A stretch of DNA of 64,000 nt from Coniochaeta sp. PMI_546. Taxonomy: Eukaryota; Ascomycota; Sordariomycetes; Coniochaetales; Coniochaetaceae. Within the stretch, counting starts at the first letter, position 1. Each line of letters begins with the position of its first letter. The notes under the pieces were generated by a model that saw nothing but the letters and a program-made list of their open reading frames with translations, was not told the DNA's origin and did no database searches. Shown piece after piece: positions 44,750 through 57,966 of the stretch. The position numbers and the translations under genes were made by a program. The stretch covers positions 2,613,277 to 2,677,276 of the forward strand of contig MU271143.1 in NCBI GenBank assembly GCA_021432605.1, in the 5' to 3' direction.

Positions 44750-45922
44750 CTACCGTCCTCTCCCGCTTCTAGCTCTGCCTCTTCCCCTGCCTCTACCGCG
44801 GCCTCTACCTCCCGATCGCGTGGATTTGGGAGCTGGCGCCTCCGCCTGCTGCTCTTCTTCTTCTTCCTCCTCCTCCTCCTCTTCTTGTTCTTGTTCTTGT
44901 TCTTCGTCCTCTTCTGCTTCTTCGTCTCCCTCTTTCGTTTGTTCTTCCTCCTCTCCAGATCCCTCACCCGCCTCTGGCTCCTCCTCGCCCTCCTCCTCCT
45001 CCTCCTCCTCTTCTTCTTTCTCCTCTGTGCTCTCAACCTCAGTCGACTCCTCTTTCGCTTTACTGGCCTTACTAGCCGCTCGCTTGGCACTCCTCGTACC
45101 CCTTGCCGACTTCCGCGTAACAGGCTCCGGTGGCTCCGGCGTGTCGCCCTCCGTATCCTCGACCGTACTTCCCCTGGTCTTGTGTCCGTGACCGACAGCC
45201 TCGCCTCTCTTCCTCTTCTTGGCCGTAACCGTTGTAGCTGTGGCAGTAGTATTATCTCTAGCCCTTCGCCTTCCTCTTCCGGTATCCTCCTTTTCTTCCG
45301 CCTCTTCAGTTTCGCGCACCTCTTCCTCCGGATCCAGATGTGGAGGACTGGTCCGAGCCTCACTACCCGCGTACCTCCTCTGTGATATCAGCTCGCCGAA
45401 GTCATCCCACGGTAAGTCGAAGTCTAGGAATCGGCGGTCAAAGTTTGGGTCCTCAACGGTATCAATCGTGTTCTCCACCTCGTCGATCGCATCGAGGTTG
45501 TAGTAGGTCCGTAGTTTGTCCCATATGCCCGGAATGCGCGTGTGCGGCAGGAAGTCTGGATCGAAGCCGTGGTTGCGGAGGTGCTCGCTTATAGCTATTA
45601 TGCGGAAGTGCTTGTGCATGCCTTCGTCAAAAGTTTGTCAGCGTAAAGGTGTGTGTGAGAGAGAGGGAGGGATTGATGGTAAGGCGGCGAACTCACCTGC
45701 TGGCTTCCATCGTATTACGCCCTTGAAGAGCGAGGCTACTTGATCATCCGTCCACGGGCTGCTGAGATCGACTGGGGGGGGTTCGGGTTTGGGTGCCGCG
45801 GCGGTGGTAGGGGTCTCGGAGGCGGCGGGAGTGTCTATGTCCATGGCATCGTCGTCTCGGGATGGAGTGGCAGTCTGCGATAGCGCAGCCACGCTGGCTC
45901 GGCCTTTCTTTTTAGGCGGCAT
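44750..45922 (-). CDS. EAF7: NuA4 histone acetyltransferase subunit Eaf7 (MRGBP/CT20 family)
   Basis: Eaf7 is a subunit of the NuA4 acetyltransferase and, in yeast, of the TINTIN submodule in the nucleus. Exons on the minus strand: 45922-45697 and 45621-44750, giving 365 residues. I chose the start [10 protein letters not shown] because the upstream extension has no ATG. The family domain is at about residues 55-125: [35 protein letters not shown] and [19 protein letters not shown]. The C-terminal half is extreme: a basic KKRKR patch, long Glu runs, then an RG-repeat tail ([19 protein letters not shown]). The intron uses an AAG acceptor. EAF7 shares a 340-bp divergent promoter with the gamma-tubulin complex gene. 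Confidence 0.92.
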
Positions 45923-46262
45923 TGCGCGACTAGTGTCCCAATTGGGTTGCACTATACTTTGAGACTGGCTGTGCAGCTGCAAATAGATGAAGACACTGAG
46001 AGATTCGTGTCAAAGACGGGTTCGCAAGCTCCCGTTAATTCATGCCGGAACTTTTTGTGAAGCTCGAGACTAAAGCTCCAATGAGCTCTCCAACAATGAT
46101 TTACCGCGCCTAGACAAGCGTAGGGTTAGGGTTGTTCGTGCGCCACGCTTGAAAGTGGGATGGGCGCGTGCAGTTGGTAGGGTCGCGTCACCCTCAACGC
46201 CAGCCAACATCAAGCTTAATGCCAGATGGATATTGGGTCCAGATGAGACCCAGAGCTACATC
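45923..46262. promoter_or_regulatory. Bidirectional promoter EAF7 / GCP6-like with telobox
   Basis: Only 340 bp separate the two divergent start codons. The telomere-type sequence TAGGGTTAGGGTT lies at 46121-46133, near the middle. Its central place suggests a shared control site, though no binding data can be read from sequence. Confidence 0.5.
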
Positions 46263-49209
46263 ATGCCTAACGATGGAGATGAAGACTTTTCGAATGTCTT
46301 CGCAATACCAGATTTCTGGAAGTCTTCAACATGGCTCGAGCCACCTACAGACACTGACGCAGAAGGCACAGTCTTTGCTCTCGACTTGAATAGTATGTAA
46401 AATGCTCATATTCCGGAGCTGCCTCAGTTACAAGAGTGCTGATGTGTACGTAGAAGCGCCTTCGCAATATATGCTTGGTGCGGTCGAAACCAGAACCAGC
46501 GATGACTACTTCAAGTTACCACCACTGCTGGATCTTCCGCCTATACCTGATGTCAAATTGGAGCCTGAGCCTAAGCCTGAGCATGAGGCCAACGATGGTA
46601 TGCTAGGAAGCGTTGAGGATCCAGAAGCTGGGATCGACGATCTATGGCTCCTTCCTGGCGACGACATCACCAAGCAGGCCAAGATCAGGACTTGGGCTGA
46701 GTTCGACCAGTGCGATGAGGCCGAATCAACTGCATTGTTCATGACAGAAGCAAGCTCTGCTGCGTTTGATGCTCTACTTGCTGCTGAGGACAATCCATTC
46801 AAAATCCATGATAACGATAAGTATGACATCGTTGATTCGGGCCTATATTACGCCTGTCTTCTCTCCTTGGCTCTCGGTAGGAGCTCGCTTCTCTATGCGT
46901 GGGACGACGGGAAGGCATCCTTCGTTGCCATCCATGAGCGTGTAAAGCTACAAGGCTACTCGGGAGAGAGCCTAGAAGGTCTCAGTCTGGCATGCAAGGA
47001 CTGCGGAGAATCGACCAGATATCTCAAGTCTTTTGTCGACAAGATCTATGCAGCCCATGCCAGCCCGGCAAGGACGGCCCTCGCAAACGCGATTGACAAG
47101 CTCCTGCTCACGATTCAATCTGAACTCGGTTCACGTGCCGAGCGGCTTAGGTCTTTACTGCAACTTCAGGCGCTCATCCAGCCTGTGCGATCGATCCTAG
47201 AGTACTTTCGGGGGCTGATCAAGCGACTCGCCAAGTCGAGGTCAGACGAGCAGCTGATCTCGATGCTGTTCGAAGAAGCCCAGTCGGTCGAATATCAGGA
47301 AGGCTTCCTACGCAACGCTATCTGCGAGGTGTTGCGCATGGTGTCCAGGCCGTGGACCGACTTCGTCGAAGAGTGGATCGGCCTCCGGCCCGAGGAAGGG
47401 CTCGTGATGACCAAAATGGGGCCCGGGAAGAGCTTCGTTAAAGTCGAGAACAAGATGTGGGTGGACGACCAAGGCTTCGAATTAGAGGAACCAGACTACT
47501 TTCTAGATGAGGAGGCCATGCCGTCTTTCATGCCCGAGGATGTAGCTCAGGAGATCTTCGAGACAGGTCGGAATTTGCGCTTCCTTCGCACGAATCATCC
47601 CGAGCATCGACTTGCGCGACAGGATTATATAGCGGCTACTAAGCCGCCGAAGCTCAAATGGCAGTTTGACTGGGATGCCATGTCCAGAGTGGAGAGGAAG
47701 GCCAAGGAGTACGAAGAGGCCTTGTCGCAGTATCTCGAACGCGTGACGGAAGGGTCGTGGAATGACAGTCGCATAGCTAAGGGTGCATCAGAGGAACCAC
47801 GCCCATCGTTTCAGTTCTACGGCCGAGATGAATCCCAAATCACAGCAAACCTCATCGCCTCAGTAAAGGTACTCGACAAACCCCTTCCTCCAAGAAACAC
47901 AGCTGAAGACGGCCTCCACAAAATTCTCGCCGTCCAGCTCTTCTCCTCCTCCCCGTCCTCTACCTCCCTCGAGTCTGACTTCAACCCTCACTGGTCCCTC
48001 ATCCCGCTCCTCTCCTTCGGCCCCATCGTCGCCGCCCAGGCGAAGATCATAAACGCTGAATGCACCCGCCTGCTCTTCACCTCGCACAACCTGCGCTCGC
48101 ACCTGCACCTCCAGCAGCAGTACCACCTCCTAGGCAACGGACTCTTCTGCAGCCGCCTGTCTCACGCGCTCTTCGATCCGGACCTAGACACCGCCGAGCG
48201 GCAGTCCGGCGTCGCTCTCTCAGGAGGCGTAATGGGTCTCCGGCTGAGTCGACGCGACAACTGGCCGCCCGCCAGCTCCGAGCTGCGGCTGGCGCTGATG
48301 GGTGTTTTGGCCGAGAGCTACGAGGCGCCTGCCCAATACCCTCAACAGAAAGGTACGGGCCGAACTACGGGCGAGATGCCGCGTGCAATGGACATCTCCT
48401 TCGCGGTCCGCGATCTGAGTCCGGAAGAGATAGAGAAGTGCATTGACCCCGACGGGCTCGAGGCGCTGGACTTTCTGAGGTTGAGCTACAAGCCACCTTC
48501 TGCACTGCTGCCGATCTTCACGCCTGTCGTACTGCTCAAGTATGATAGAGTGTTCAAGCTCTTGCTTCGGGTGCTGAGGATGTTGTACGTGGTTGACCAG
48601 CTGTTCCGGGATGTGGTGCTGTACTCAAGTGGTGGAGACGGCGTGGAGTTGAGGTTCCGGGCGGAGGCACATCATTTCGTTACCCGGCTTGCGGCATACT
48701 TGTTCGATACGGGCGTGAAAGTGCCGTGGGCGAGGTTTGAGATGTGGCTGGATGAGGTGGAGGCGGACTGGGATGGCCCTGGTAGGGGTAGGGGAAAGGG
48801 AACAACGACTTATGGTGGTCCGGACAGGCTGCGCGAGAGGCACGAGCAGGCCCTCGACGAGATACTTGCGGGACTACTGCTTAGACGGCGGCAGAGGCCC
48901 GTTATGGGGCTGGTGGAGGATGTATTTGACTGTATCTTGGTGTTTGCAAAAGTGTTGAGGAAACGCGGCGGCGGAGACGAGAAGGAGATGCAGAAGCTTT
49001 ACATGACGTTCAGAAAGAAGGTTGAGGTGTTCATTACTGTGTGTCGAGGCATGAGCGAGAAGGTTGGTGGTGGCGCCGGAGCGGGCAGAGGTCAAGGGGC
49101 GGAAGGCGAGGCTGATAGGAAAGAGAAGCGTGGGGATGAGAATGGGATTGCCATGCTGCTATTGCTGTTGGATATGTCTGAGCACTTTTCGAAAAAGCCC
49201 GCGGCCTGA
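46263..49209 (+). CDS. Gamma-tubulin complex component (Spc97/Spc98 family, GCP6-like)
   Basis: Members nucleate microtubules at spindle pole bodies. Exons 46263-46392 and 46454-49209 give 961 residues. The start MPNDGDEDFSN is the first ATG in frame. The N-terminal GRIP1-type region includes LYYACLLSLALGRSS, RYLKSFVDKIYAAHA and GFLRNAICEVLRMVSRPW. The C-terminal GRIP2-type region includes FLRLSYKPPSALLPIFTPVV, LKYDRVFKLLLRVLRMLYVV and FVTRLAAYLFDTGVKVPW. The long, acidic linker and large insertions point to the GCP5/GCP6 group rather than the shorter GCP2/GCP3 proteins. The 61-nt intron ends GTACGTAG. Family is firm; the GCP6 label is tentative. Confidence 0.85.
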
Positions 49210-52200
49210 CGCCTCAGAGCTTGGTCGCTAAGGAGAATTGGGGCGCGATGCCGGTACGACTACGACGGATAGACTCGCGAGTGTTCCTTGATGAATCCTA
49301 CGGTGTTCCTTGTCTTCCGCGCGGCCATCTGTCTGTTCATGTGGTATCATTTTTGTTTGTGTCATCTACACTATTCCATGGTAACACTCCTGGTTGTGAT
49401 ATGTTAAACATCATGGTAACTCTAGCTACGGTAATGCTTCTATGCTGTGATGTTACTATAGACCTTGCACCAAGTGCAGGCTAACCTCGATTACTTCGCA
49501 CGTATATTAGTGGTAACTTAGGTCTATATTCATCTCTGTAGCAACGGCCCCTCTCTATGTACTCTATAATCGGATCTCCGTCATGTTAAGAGCAGTACTA
49601 AGTAAATATCCGTAGGCGATATCCTTTCTTGGTGCTCTCTCGGTCTAGGTGCTTTACATCTATCGTTTCATGCCAGATCCCAGAGCCTACTTGACCAAAA
49701 TTTCTGGTCCATCGCTATAAATCACAGCTCGCTATCAAAGCGGTGGACGTGGTCAGCGTAATCAAGCTACGTGACCTGTCCGGCTCTGTTGGGCTGACTT
49801 CCGAAGCCGTGCATGAACCGACACCACAATAAGCCCCAGAGCTCGTACGCATCGCGTATGCCCTCTTCTTCTAGTACTTCCCCGGATACTGCCCGATTTT
49901 TACGACGTTCCAGCATATGTTCGTGTAGATTCGAGCGCCCTCGAAGGAGTTGGGGTCGCGGGTCCGAACCTGGCGATCTGTTCCGCTGTAGTCATCCGAT
50001 ATGAAGACTACCACTTGCCGAAGGGGCGCTGCACTCGGTATACGACCACCTGAGTGTGCTCGTCACCAGGCATGGCAAAGTTTTCGCTGCGGCAATGTTA
50101 GAGTTCGGGACCTGCCAGCTTGCGGCTCAGTAATCTATGTCGGGACACAGGACAAATCAGATCCGGTGAGGCAACATCAAGCAGCGCCTCGTCCATGGCG
50201 ATAGCCGATAGCAGTGTTTTCATACTTGTCAAGTGTCCTACGGGCAGTAACGTGTCCTCCAAATAAAGCACACAGCTGCCTGCACTGGAACGGAGGCCGG
50301 AAGCAGTGTTGTCAAAAGAGGGGCTGAGCGTGCCTGGTGAGATACTTATTCCATTATTAAACCTCCCGGTTCCTTGGTATATCAAACTTCCGCCATAGCA
50401 GGTAGTTCCACTTTGAAGTGTAAAATAGTGCTTCCCCTACCCACAGACTAGACAAGTCTTGACCTGCGTGCCGCAGTTTAGAGCGGCCGGCTCCACGGAT
50501 GCCGTTGACGACCCCGGAGTTGACCACTTCGCTAGCTGTCTCTCGGCGAGATTGGTTCTGCACCGGGCCTCTTCAACTGATAACTTCCCGAGAAGCTAAG
50601 GATGATGGGTATCGGGGGAGGCAAGGCATAGCATGGTGCGATCCACAAGAGTTATCCAATGTCTCCCCGTAAGTAGCTACGTAGTTCAAGTTCGGATTGA
50701 CACGCCTGACGTCCACCATCGTCTATATCGAAGTACAGTGGTGGTACCGCGGTAAGAATACTCCGGAGTCAGATGATAGGTCTCTCCGGCACAAAGACAT
50801 GATTCGCAGACTGCTCCCACCATTCAGTGTTAGAGTCCTGCTGTAGGAACGTACCACTTGGTCCGCAACTTCAGCTTTCACAAGCCATCCCGATCGCAAC
50901 AGGAATGACGCGTCGGCGCCTGCAGCAACGCTTGTGAGATTTATTTGGCAGATCTTTGCCCAGCTTCAAATATTTGCAAGTCACCCGTAACCTGTCAACC
51001 AGTCACATAACGGCATAACCTGCCCTTATCTGCGCGGTCTTCCGTCATGCTAATCAGCATATGCACATTCACAGAGTCTACGAACATTGACATGGGAGAT
51101 TAAGGCGTTTTGACGGGCTTGTGATCAAGCTCGAAGGCCCTGGTCCATACGGGAACGGTAAGTAGTGTCTACAATCGGTAAGCAAGATAGATCTGAATCT
51201 GAAGGGATCTGAGAGGGTGGAGTCTGTATATAATGTGATATGCTCAACCATTCTGCCCCCTTTCACTCGATCTTGGACCAAGGCTATGGATGGCAAGGTC
51301 ACGAGTTTCATGCCGAGCTGTCCGGGTGACAGATATTCCACCCGAGAACGACCTTATTGACAAGAGTGAAACATACTGTGTACGCCAGTGAGTTCGGCGA
51401 CACTCGTTCTATGTCTCGCACTGACTCGTAGAGACCGCTCAACGAACTCCCGACTCACAGTAATAACACTTACTTGATCGCCGAACTGGCGGTGACAACT
51501 AGTGGCTCCAAGTCCGAAACTCTCTCCCTTGGCATCTGGGACCTCTGCCCAGGGAAGGCAGCTAGCTCGAACTCGGTAAATGTACTGAAGGTATAAGTCT
51601 GTTAATTCCTGAGTCGCCTTTACCACACCAGAGGCCGCGCAGCAACAGGCCCGAATATGTATTGTCACCCGAGAGATTCTACTAGTTCGGCGCCAGCAAA
51701 TCATTTTCCATGAAGAGAACAGCTAGCTGCCTCCCTGGTTGCTCGAGACTACTCCGACTTGTGAGGAAGCGCAACCTTAGGTCAAGATCAATCTACACAG
51801 TAATTCATACCTGTCCGCAGACAGAGACATCCCCATGGAGTTCCTGCTTGAAGAGGGCTACCGGACACCAAACTGATTGGATACTTGGCCTATCCTGCTT
51901 GTCATGCCATCCCGTCCAGGTCTCTATGAGAAGGGCGCTGACCTACACGTGTACTACACAGGAAGTGCAAGTACCTGGTGTCGATATTTTGTTTTCTGGG
52001 AGGGTTGCATGTTTGTTGCTTAACCAGAAACGGGGATTGATCTACTAGACTAGAGCCGAAGTAGCGTCCCAAAGCAGTCCAGTGTCAGGTCAATGTCAGA
52101 CTTCGGAAGCACCGGTTGGCAAACTCGCCAGTTGCCAAGGAAGATATTGGCTCTAAACTACACACACCACGCATCGAGCACGGCAAAAAGCATAGAATCT

Positions 52201-55200
52201 TGATTCTCAATGGAATCCTGGAACAACTTGAGAAAACCAAATCGATCGGTCACACAGCGCGACGCCAGAGTAGTGTAGTAGAGCGTTCCTGTGATCAGGG
52301 AATGAACTCGCGGAGTTTGCCGCGAACCCGGACAAGCGCACACTCCAGTGTCGAGTTAGCTGCAAGAGCAGCAGCATACAGTGTAGTGCGTACGCGTATC
52401 CTGGCAGTCTGGGCGTGTCCGGCCCACCTGCCAATCAGCATCGCTCAAATGCCGAGGTAGTGGAAAGCAGCCCTTTCAAAGACTTGAACCCAAAGACTAT
52501 GAACTTCGCTCAGTAGGCGAATATTTCCGTGAGCACGACCTTGATAGCTTGAGAGGGCTAAGAGCTAGGTCGAGAAGTATGTATGTACACGTAGGGAAGT
52601 ACACGTGTATACCTTCTTTGAAATCGTTGGGGGCTAAACGAGCGCGTTCGGTTCCTTCAGGCCGAGGCACAGACCTGGATCTTGGTAGGATCGTCCAGCC
52701 ACAATCCTCGACGGTTTCCCATTTCGAGCAGTGCCGCCATCGCAAACAAGGATTGCCACGAGGCAAGCGGAGCCCGCAACCATCCACTTTTTCTTTTCCA
52801 ACGTCAAGATTCCCGACACCAAACTTGGTGACCGACAAACGCGAGACCCGGGTCGTTTCTGAATCATGGGTGTCGCGCATATTTGCCTCCGGAGTGAGAC
52901 ATGGCTTGCAGAGCAGAGATTTGCTGTGAGGACCCCTAAATGGCCGTTGCGTAACGGGCGACGACGACGATTCATTTGCAGCGCAGTCAAAACGCCGGAA
53001 TGCAACAAGCGGCGATGGTTGTCACACAAACGTCAACTCTAAATCTGTGTGAGGGCGTCTCTCTATACGGGAGTGCTTGCTGCTCTGCGACTGATTTGTG
53101 GTGTGAGTGCGTGAAAAAAACTTACTATGGTACACTGCAAGATCATCGGAACATTTGAGCCGAAGAAATGACGAGAGTTTCTCGTCATCGTACTTGTATG
53201 CATGGATCGAGATGGTCATGACCGCGCATCACCCGTCTCTTTAGGGGATATTACTATGATATTCCCACTGCCAAACATGATCCGACTCAACTTAGCAGTA
53301 CCTAAGAACTGCCGCCATTTTTGCTTTCAAGCGTAACTTCCCACTTGGGCGATTGTACTTGTTGATTCTCGTACCAAGGATCGCATTCATCCATGATGGA
53401 CCAGTCTGAGGAATGCAGCAGCCATCCATACTACACAGTATGGCCTCTCCTGCCTCTTCAAAGGAGACAGGGATCACGTCTGGCCGCTAGCGTCTCGGAC
53501 GAAGCTCGGGGCCGCCACAGCGCAAATATGATGCAATGAAAAACCCAAACGCAGGAAAGCGCGCCGTCGAGCAAAACTTACAAATTTCGGCTCGTCTTGC
53601 CAGAGGGGATGCACGCGGTTGCTGACGCCCAGTCGTTTGATAAATTCCATGTTGCGAGACAGTTGATCCGGATGGGCAAATTTGCCCACAACCCCGCCAG
53701 GTTGTCCTCCCACACAGTACCTTAGTTCCTCACCTACCGAGCAGCAGGTACAAGGGTACTAAGGTACGGAGGTACGACGGAGAAACGCCACCAAACACGG
53801 GCCAAGAAAACTTTAAAAAGTTCGTCCAACGAATGACCCCATGGCAGGCATTACGGGTTTAAGGGCGGAAATGCTGCCTTCTTTTGGAGTTGTCCCCCGT
53901 TTGGGCACGTAATCATGTCCCGTACTAGCGCCGACATAATGAGGTGCCTCTCCTGAGGCTTTGCTGCTTTGTTCGCGTCCCTCCAGTTCATCGAAGTGGT
54001 GATGATGATTGCCGAGGACTGCACCGCCGGGCAGGCGATTCGAACTGTGCGTGGAAACGCCATACCATAGTAATCGTCGTTCCAATTTCGAGGGGAACCC
54101 GGACCCTAGGGTACCTTAACCTGCACCTTTGGCCCGGTCAGCACATGACGTCGCCGACCATCTGTCATTCCATTTCTCCCATTGATCCGTCGGGAAGATC
54201 TGGCCGCCAGTCCTGGCTTAATCAGCAGCCGCCGGTTGAAGACTGCCGGTCCCTCGTTTCGAGGAGGTACTGGAGGCTGTATTCCACGCTCCCTTGGCGA
54301 GCGAGATTGATTCTTGCAGCCAGGTTAAAACTAGAGGAGCATGTGGCAGATCCCACCTCCTCGCCCTCTATTCAAGAGAGGCGCGGCGAATATATATATA
54401 TTTCAATTGTGGAGGCGTGCCCCTCATTCTGACCCCAATTAACACCATGCTTCAAATGTCGTACAGAAAGAAGCGTTGGTTGTGTGGATTTCACACGATG
54501 CGAGAACCCCTCCCAGAGCCTCAAGCCTTCAGATCTCCCACGGGAGCGCTGTGGACTCCACGCAAACCGTTCTTTGCACCCTGGAGGGAGCCACTCCTCC
54601 TTCCGCCGCCAGATGCAGAACCAGCATGAATTTAGACAAATTTAGACGGCGGGAAGGGTGGGATATCTTTGCTGCACCCGTCATCGTGCATATGGGTCGA
54701 GTTTGATATATTAAAAGCGACGACGGCCCCTACTAGTAGGCTTCTAGAAAAATACTATAACGGAGAACATCCACTTGCAGCGGCAATCGAGGGTTGATTG
54801 AAGGGCCATGTATCCACCATTACCAATGTCTCGGAGCAAACGCGACTTTCACTTGGTACTTATCAGGCCACAGGGAGCCACGCTCACTAGTAGGCATTCG
54901 TTTTTAGGCGTCGTATAATTCTCTCGACTCGAGAAGTCTTGTAGCATCTGACACGAGTCGTCGTCATCATCCATAACATTGCTGCTCGGGGGACCGGGTG
55001 AGACTGCGTGTCGGAACAAACAATGACATCTGCGCAGAATTTTCACGTTATGGCAAACACAGTCAGTCGACTTGATTTTGTGTTGTCACTAATCAATCAC
55101 TCAAATGCGCGCGGCATGCATCACCGTCTGTGCCGGGATCGACTGCTCATTTGACCGCTGCGCGAACAAGAAAGGCCGAGATGCAGAGGGTGCAGAGCGG

Positions 55201-57966
55201 TAGGGGATGGGATTGGTGTTTTGGCCTTGTTTCGCTGCCCTCTTGACTCGCGGATACTGCACATCATCACACCCAACCACTCATATCCCGGCAACAAACT
55301 CCGGCAAGTATTGTCACTCATCAACTGGACCTTGACTGCCAGCTCATCAGAGCAAGCCAGCCATCAATCCAGCCATTTTCATGCAACAAGGAGTTTGCGC
55401 CCAAGAGTGGCACCTCGGTCTTGTTGAACTGCATACATTACAAGCGCACTGCAGCATGAAAAAAGGAACTGATACAGGTCTGTTGTGTTTGCCTCTCGCA
55501 CGCTCGACACTACACGTGTATTTCGTGGACCAGCCACCGCGGTTCACTGGTCACACCGCAAATGGAAACCCGCGGCTTTGCTGCCTTAGCAGTTAGGCAT
55601 CACGGCGCTACCAAGTAGTCGTCGCAAGCTCGAGCCCTTGCTCGAGTATCAGTACCTTGTGCCTTGCCAGACACACTTTTCGATCGCGTACTATTATGAA
55701 TGCAGCTACTGTGATCATCCAACCACCTCAAATTCAGGTATCAATACATGAATAAACTTCCATGTACACGTAGAAGATTGGAAGTGCTAACACACGAAAC
55801 TTTCGGAGTATTTCTCGGGCAACTCGACACAGACCGAATCTCGGTCAGTCTCAAACCGGCATCTAGGTATGTAGGAACATTTCGATACATACCGCAGCAT
55901 GTCCATCTCTCGGACCCTGCCCTGCCTGCTCCCCCAAGCCAAGGCGTGAGCGCAGTCAGTGGACAGATCCTGGTCACAGATGTTGGCTCGACCGTATCTT
56001 CGACTCCCCCGTGATCAACCACCAGCTCCTCGAACATAGATTACTGTGCCAATGAACCTCATACGCGCGCTAATAAGTTTCGTGTAGTAGATTTACCAGG
56101 CGCGTGTGACCCACCTCCCTGACGACAACAGAGGAAGGTTGTATACTGCTGGTATGTAGCTTTGTTCTCTCGTATCATTTGCTGCGTATTGCAGAGTGTC
56201 TGGACTCCCGTCCCGTCCGGACTGATGTACTGTGTGTAAAAACGCCGGATTGCTTAGGACTCTGTTATCAATATGCTCGGCCACAATAATGGTGTCAGAG
56301 CCGGGGTTCGGCAACCTTGTGGAAGGGTCGTGGTTGCATCACATGCATGGACTCAATTCGACTGTACGTAAACGTCCCAGATGTGAGATTGAGGGATAGT
56401 ACTTGTCCAAGACACGGGAGACACCAAATAAGCTGCCTACTGGCAGTGCGTGCTGTTCAGTCTACAAGACGCCGGAAGCACGAAGCAGAACAACAATTGC
56501 ACTACGAGATCCAAACGGCTTGAATTCGCCTCGCCGCTCTATGCGCGAAGAATCCTGCTCACCTTGATAGGGGACGCTGAATTGGACACGGTCCTTTGAG
56601 GTACAGGTGAAACTTCCATTGCGCTGATAGGCATGGTAGGTAAGGTACCTAACGCAGGTGAGTGAGGACCTCCAGGTTTGTATGTAACAACCGTTCAGGC
56701 TTGCCGTTTTCAGTGATGGTCCGGCACAACGACTCAGTGAGATAATAATGCCTTTTATGCCAAATTCCAGGCAGGACGACCCGAACCATTCACTGCTATT
56801 TCCTATGCTGATCAGTAAGGACTTACTTAACTCCCACTGGTCGTTCCAAAGCCTCTAGACAGACTACTTTAAACCCTTTCCTCTCCTCTTCATCTTCACT
56901 TCAGAACCTTTCCACTTTCCCCTCTTTTCCTGTCCTTAGTCCGGCTCTTCCCACTTTCCTCTTCCGCAGCGCCACCGTCTTATCGTGAAAGAAGCAACTG
57001 AAGTTTACCTTATAGCAGAAAGCAGTGAGCGTCCGCAGAAGCATACCGGAGGTACCTCACCTTAAGGTACAATTCGTAAACTCGCCGCGTTGACAATACG
57101 GTCGCCGTTTCCGTCACGCCAAGAATTGTGAGCGACCCACTCCCCGAGGTGTGTGCCGCGTTTTTTTTTTTTTTGCTGCCCTGTCAACCTGGAACTCTCA
57201 AGTTCACTCATCATAATTTTTAATTTGCCCACATTCGACATCTTTCCGGACCCACCCACCCATTTTTCGTTCCCAACCCTTGTTCACGCACCCATCGCAG
57301 GAAAGCAACCCACCTTTTTCCCTCCCTCTTTCCCTTCTTTACCTCAACAACTCCACCGCCGCCCTCGTCCGACATAGGCAGTACCTGACAGCTTCCCCGA
57401 AAAATAAAAGGAAGCCGCAGCACAGAAAAGCCAGCGGTCCCCACTTCGAACTCCCATCTATCAAGTCTCTCCACCCACCACAAACCTTTGGCCTTTTGAG
57501 CCTCATTCATCCGCCCTGCCCTATTTTCTCCACTCTGGACTGATCCTCTTGTTGTGGTTCCAGACACGAACCGCTTGGCCCGCACGTCCCAAAGGTCGAG
57601 ACTCGACGAGAAGCAATCATCAGCACAATCATCATCACTTGTCAGAGTCGATACACACGAGTTTGTGAGAAGCTTTTGCGAAGTTAGTAGTGACGGTCCT
57701 CAAGTTCACCTCTCGCACTCCGAAGAACCATCATCGGCCTGTTTCGAGACCAGATACACCTGTACAGAGGTCAACGACGCGTCGTCCTGTTCGATTTTTC
57801 GCCCACGGTCTCTTTGCCACCCACTTTTTTTTCTCTCGTCTCTAGAGGCCGTTTGTCATACGCAACAGACAGACGTCTTTGAAGAAAAGCAGAATCGCCA
57901 ACCGCAAGTTTCAGACGGATGGTTTTTCTGCAGTAATAACATCTTGGGTATCATTGAAGACGGATT
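49210..57966. promoter_or_regulatory. 8.7-kb gene-free region upstream of the C2H2 transcription factor
   Basis: No open frame here has recognisable similarity, splice continuation or a domain, and I see no tRNA, 5S or terminal inverted repeats. Copies of the TACCTTA/TAAGGTA word occur near 53758, 54108, 56640 and 57055. The last 1.1 kb (from about 56870) turns strongly CT-rich, with a 15-base T run near 57162, and looks like a long 5' leader with several upstream ATGs. Long upstream regions are common in front of fungal developmental regulators. Unannotated non-coding transcripts or decayed elements cannot be excluded. Confidence 0.45.

Noticed and set aside
49900-49990. T-loop-like GGGTCCGAACCTGG resembling a tRNA 3' half
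   Set aside because: The T stem does not pair and no acceptor or anticodon arm could be found.
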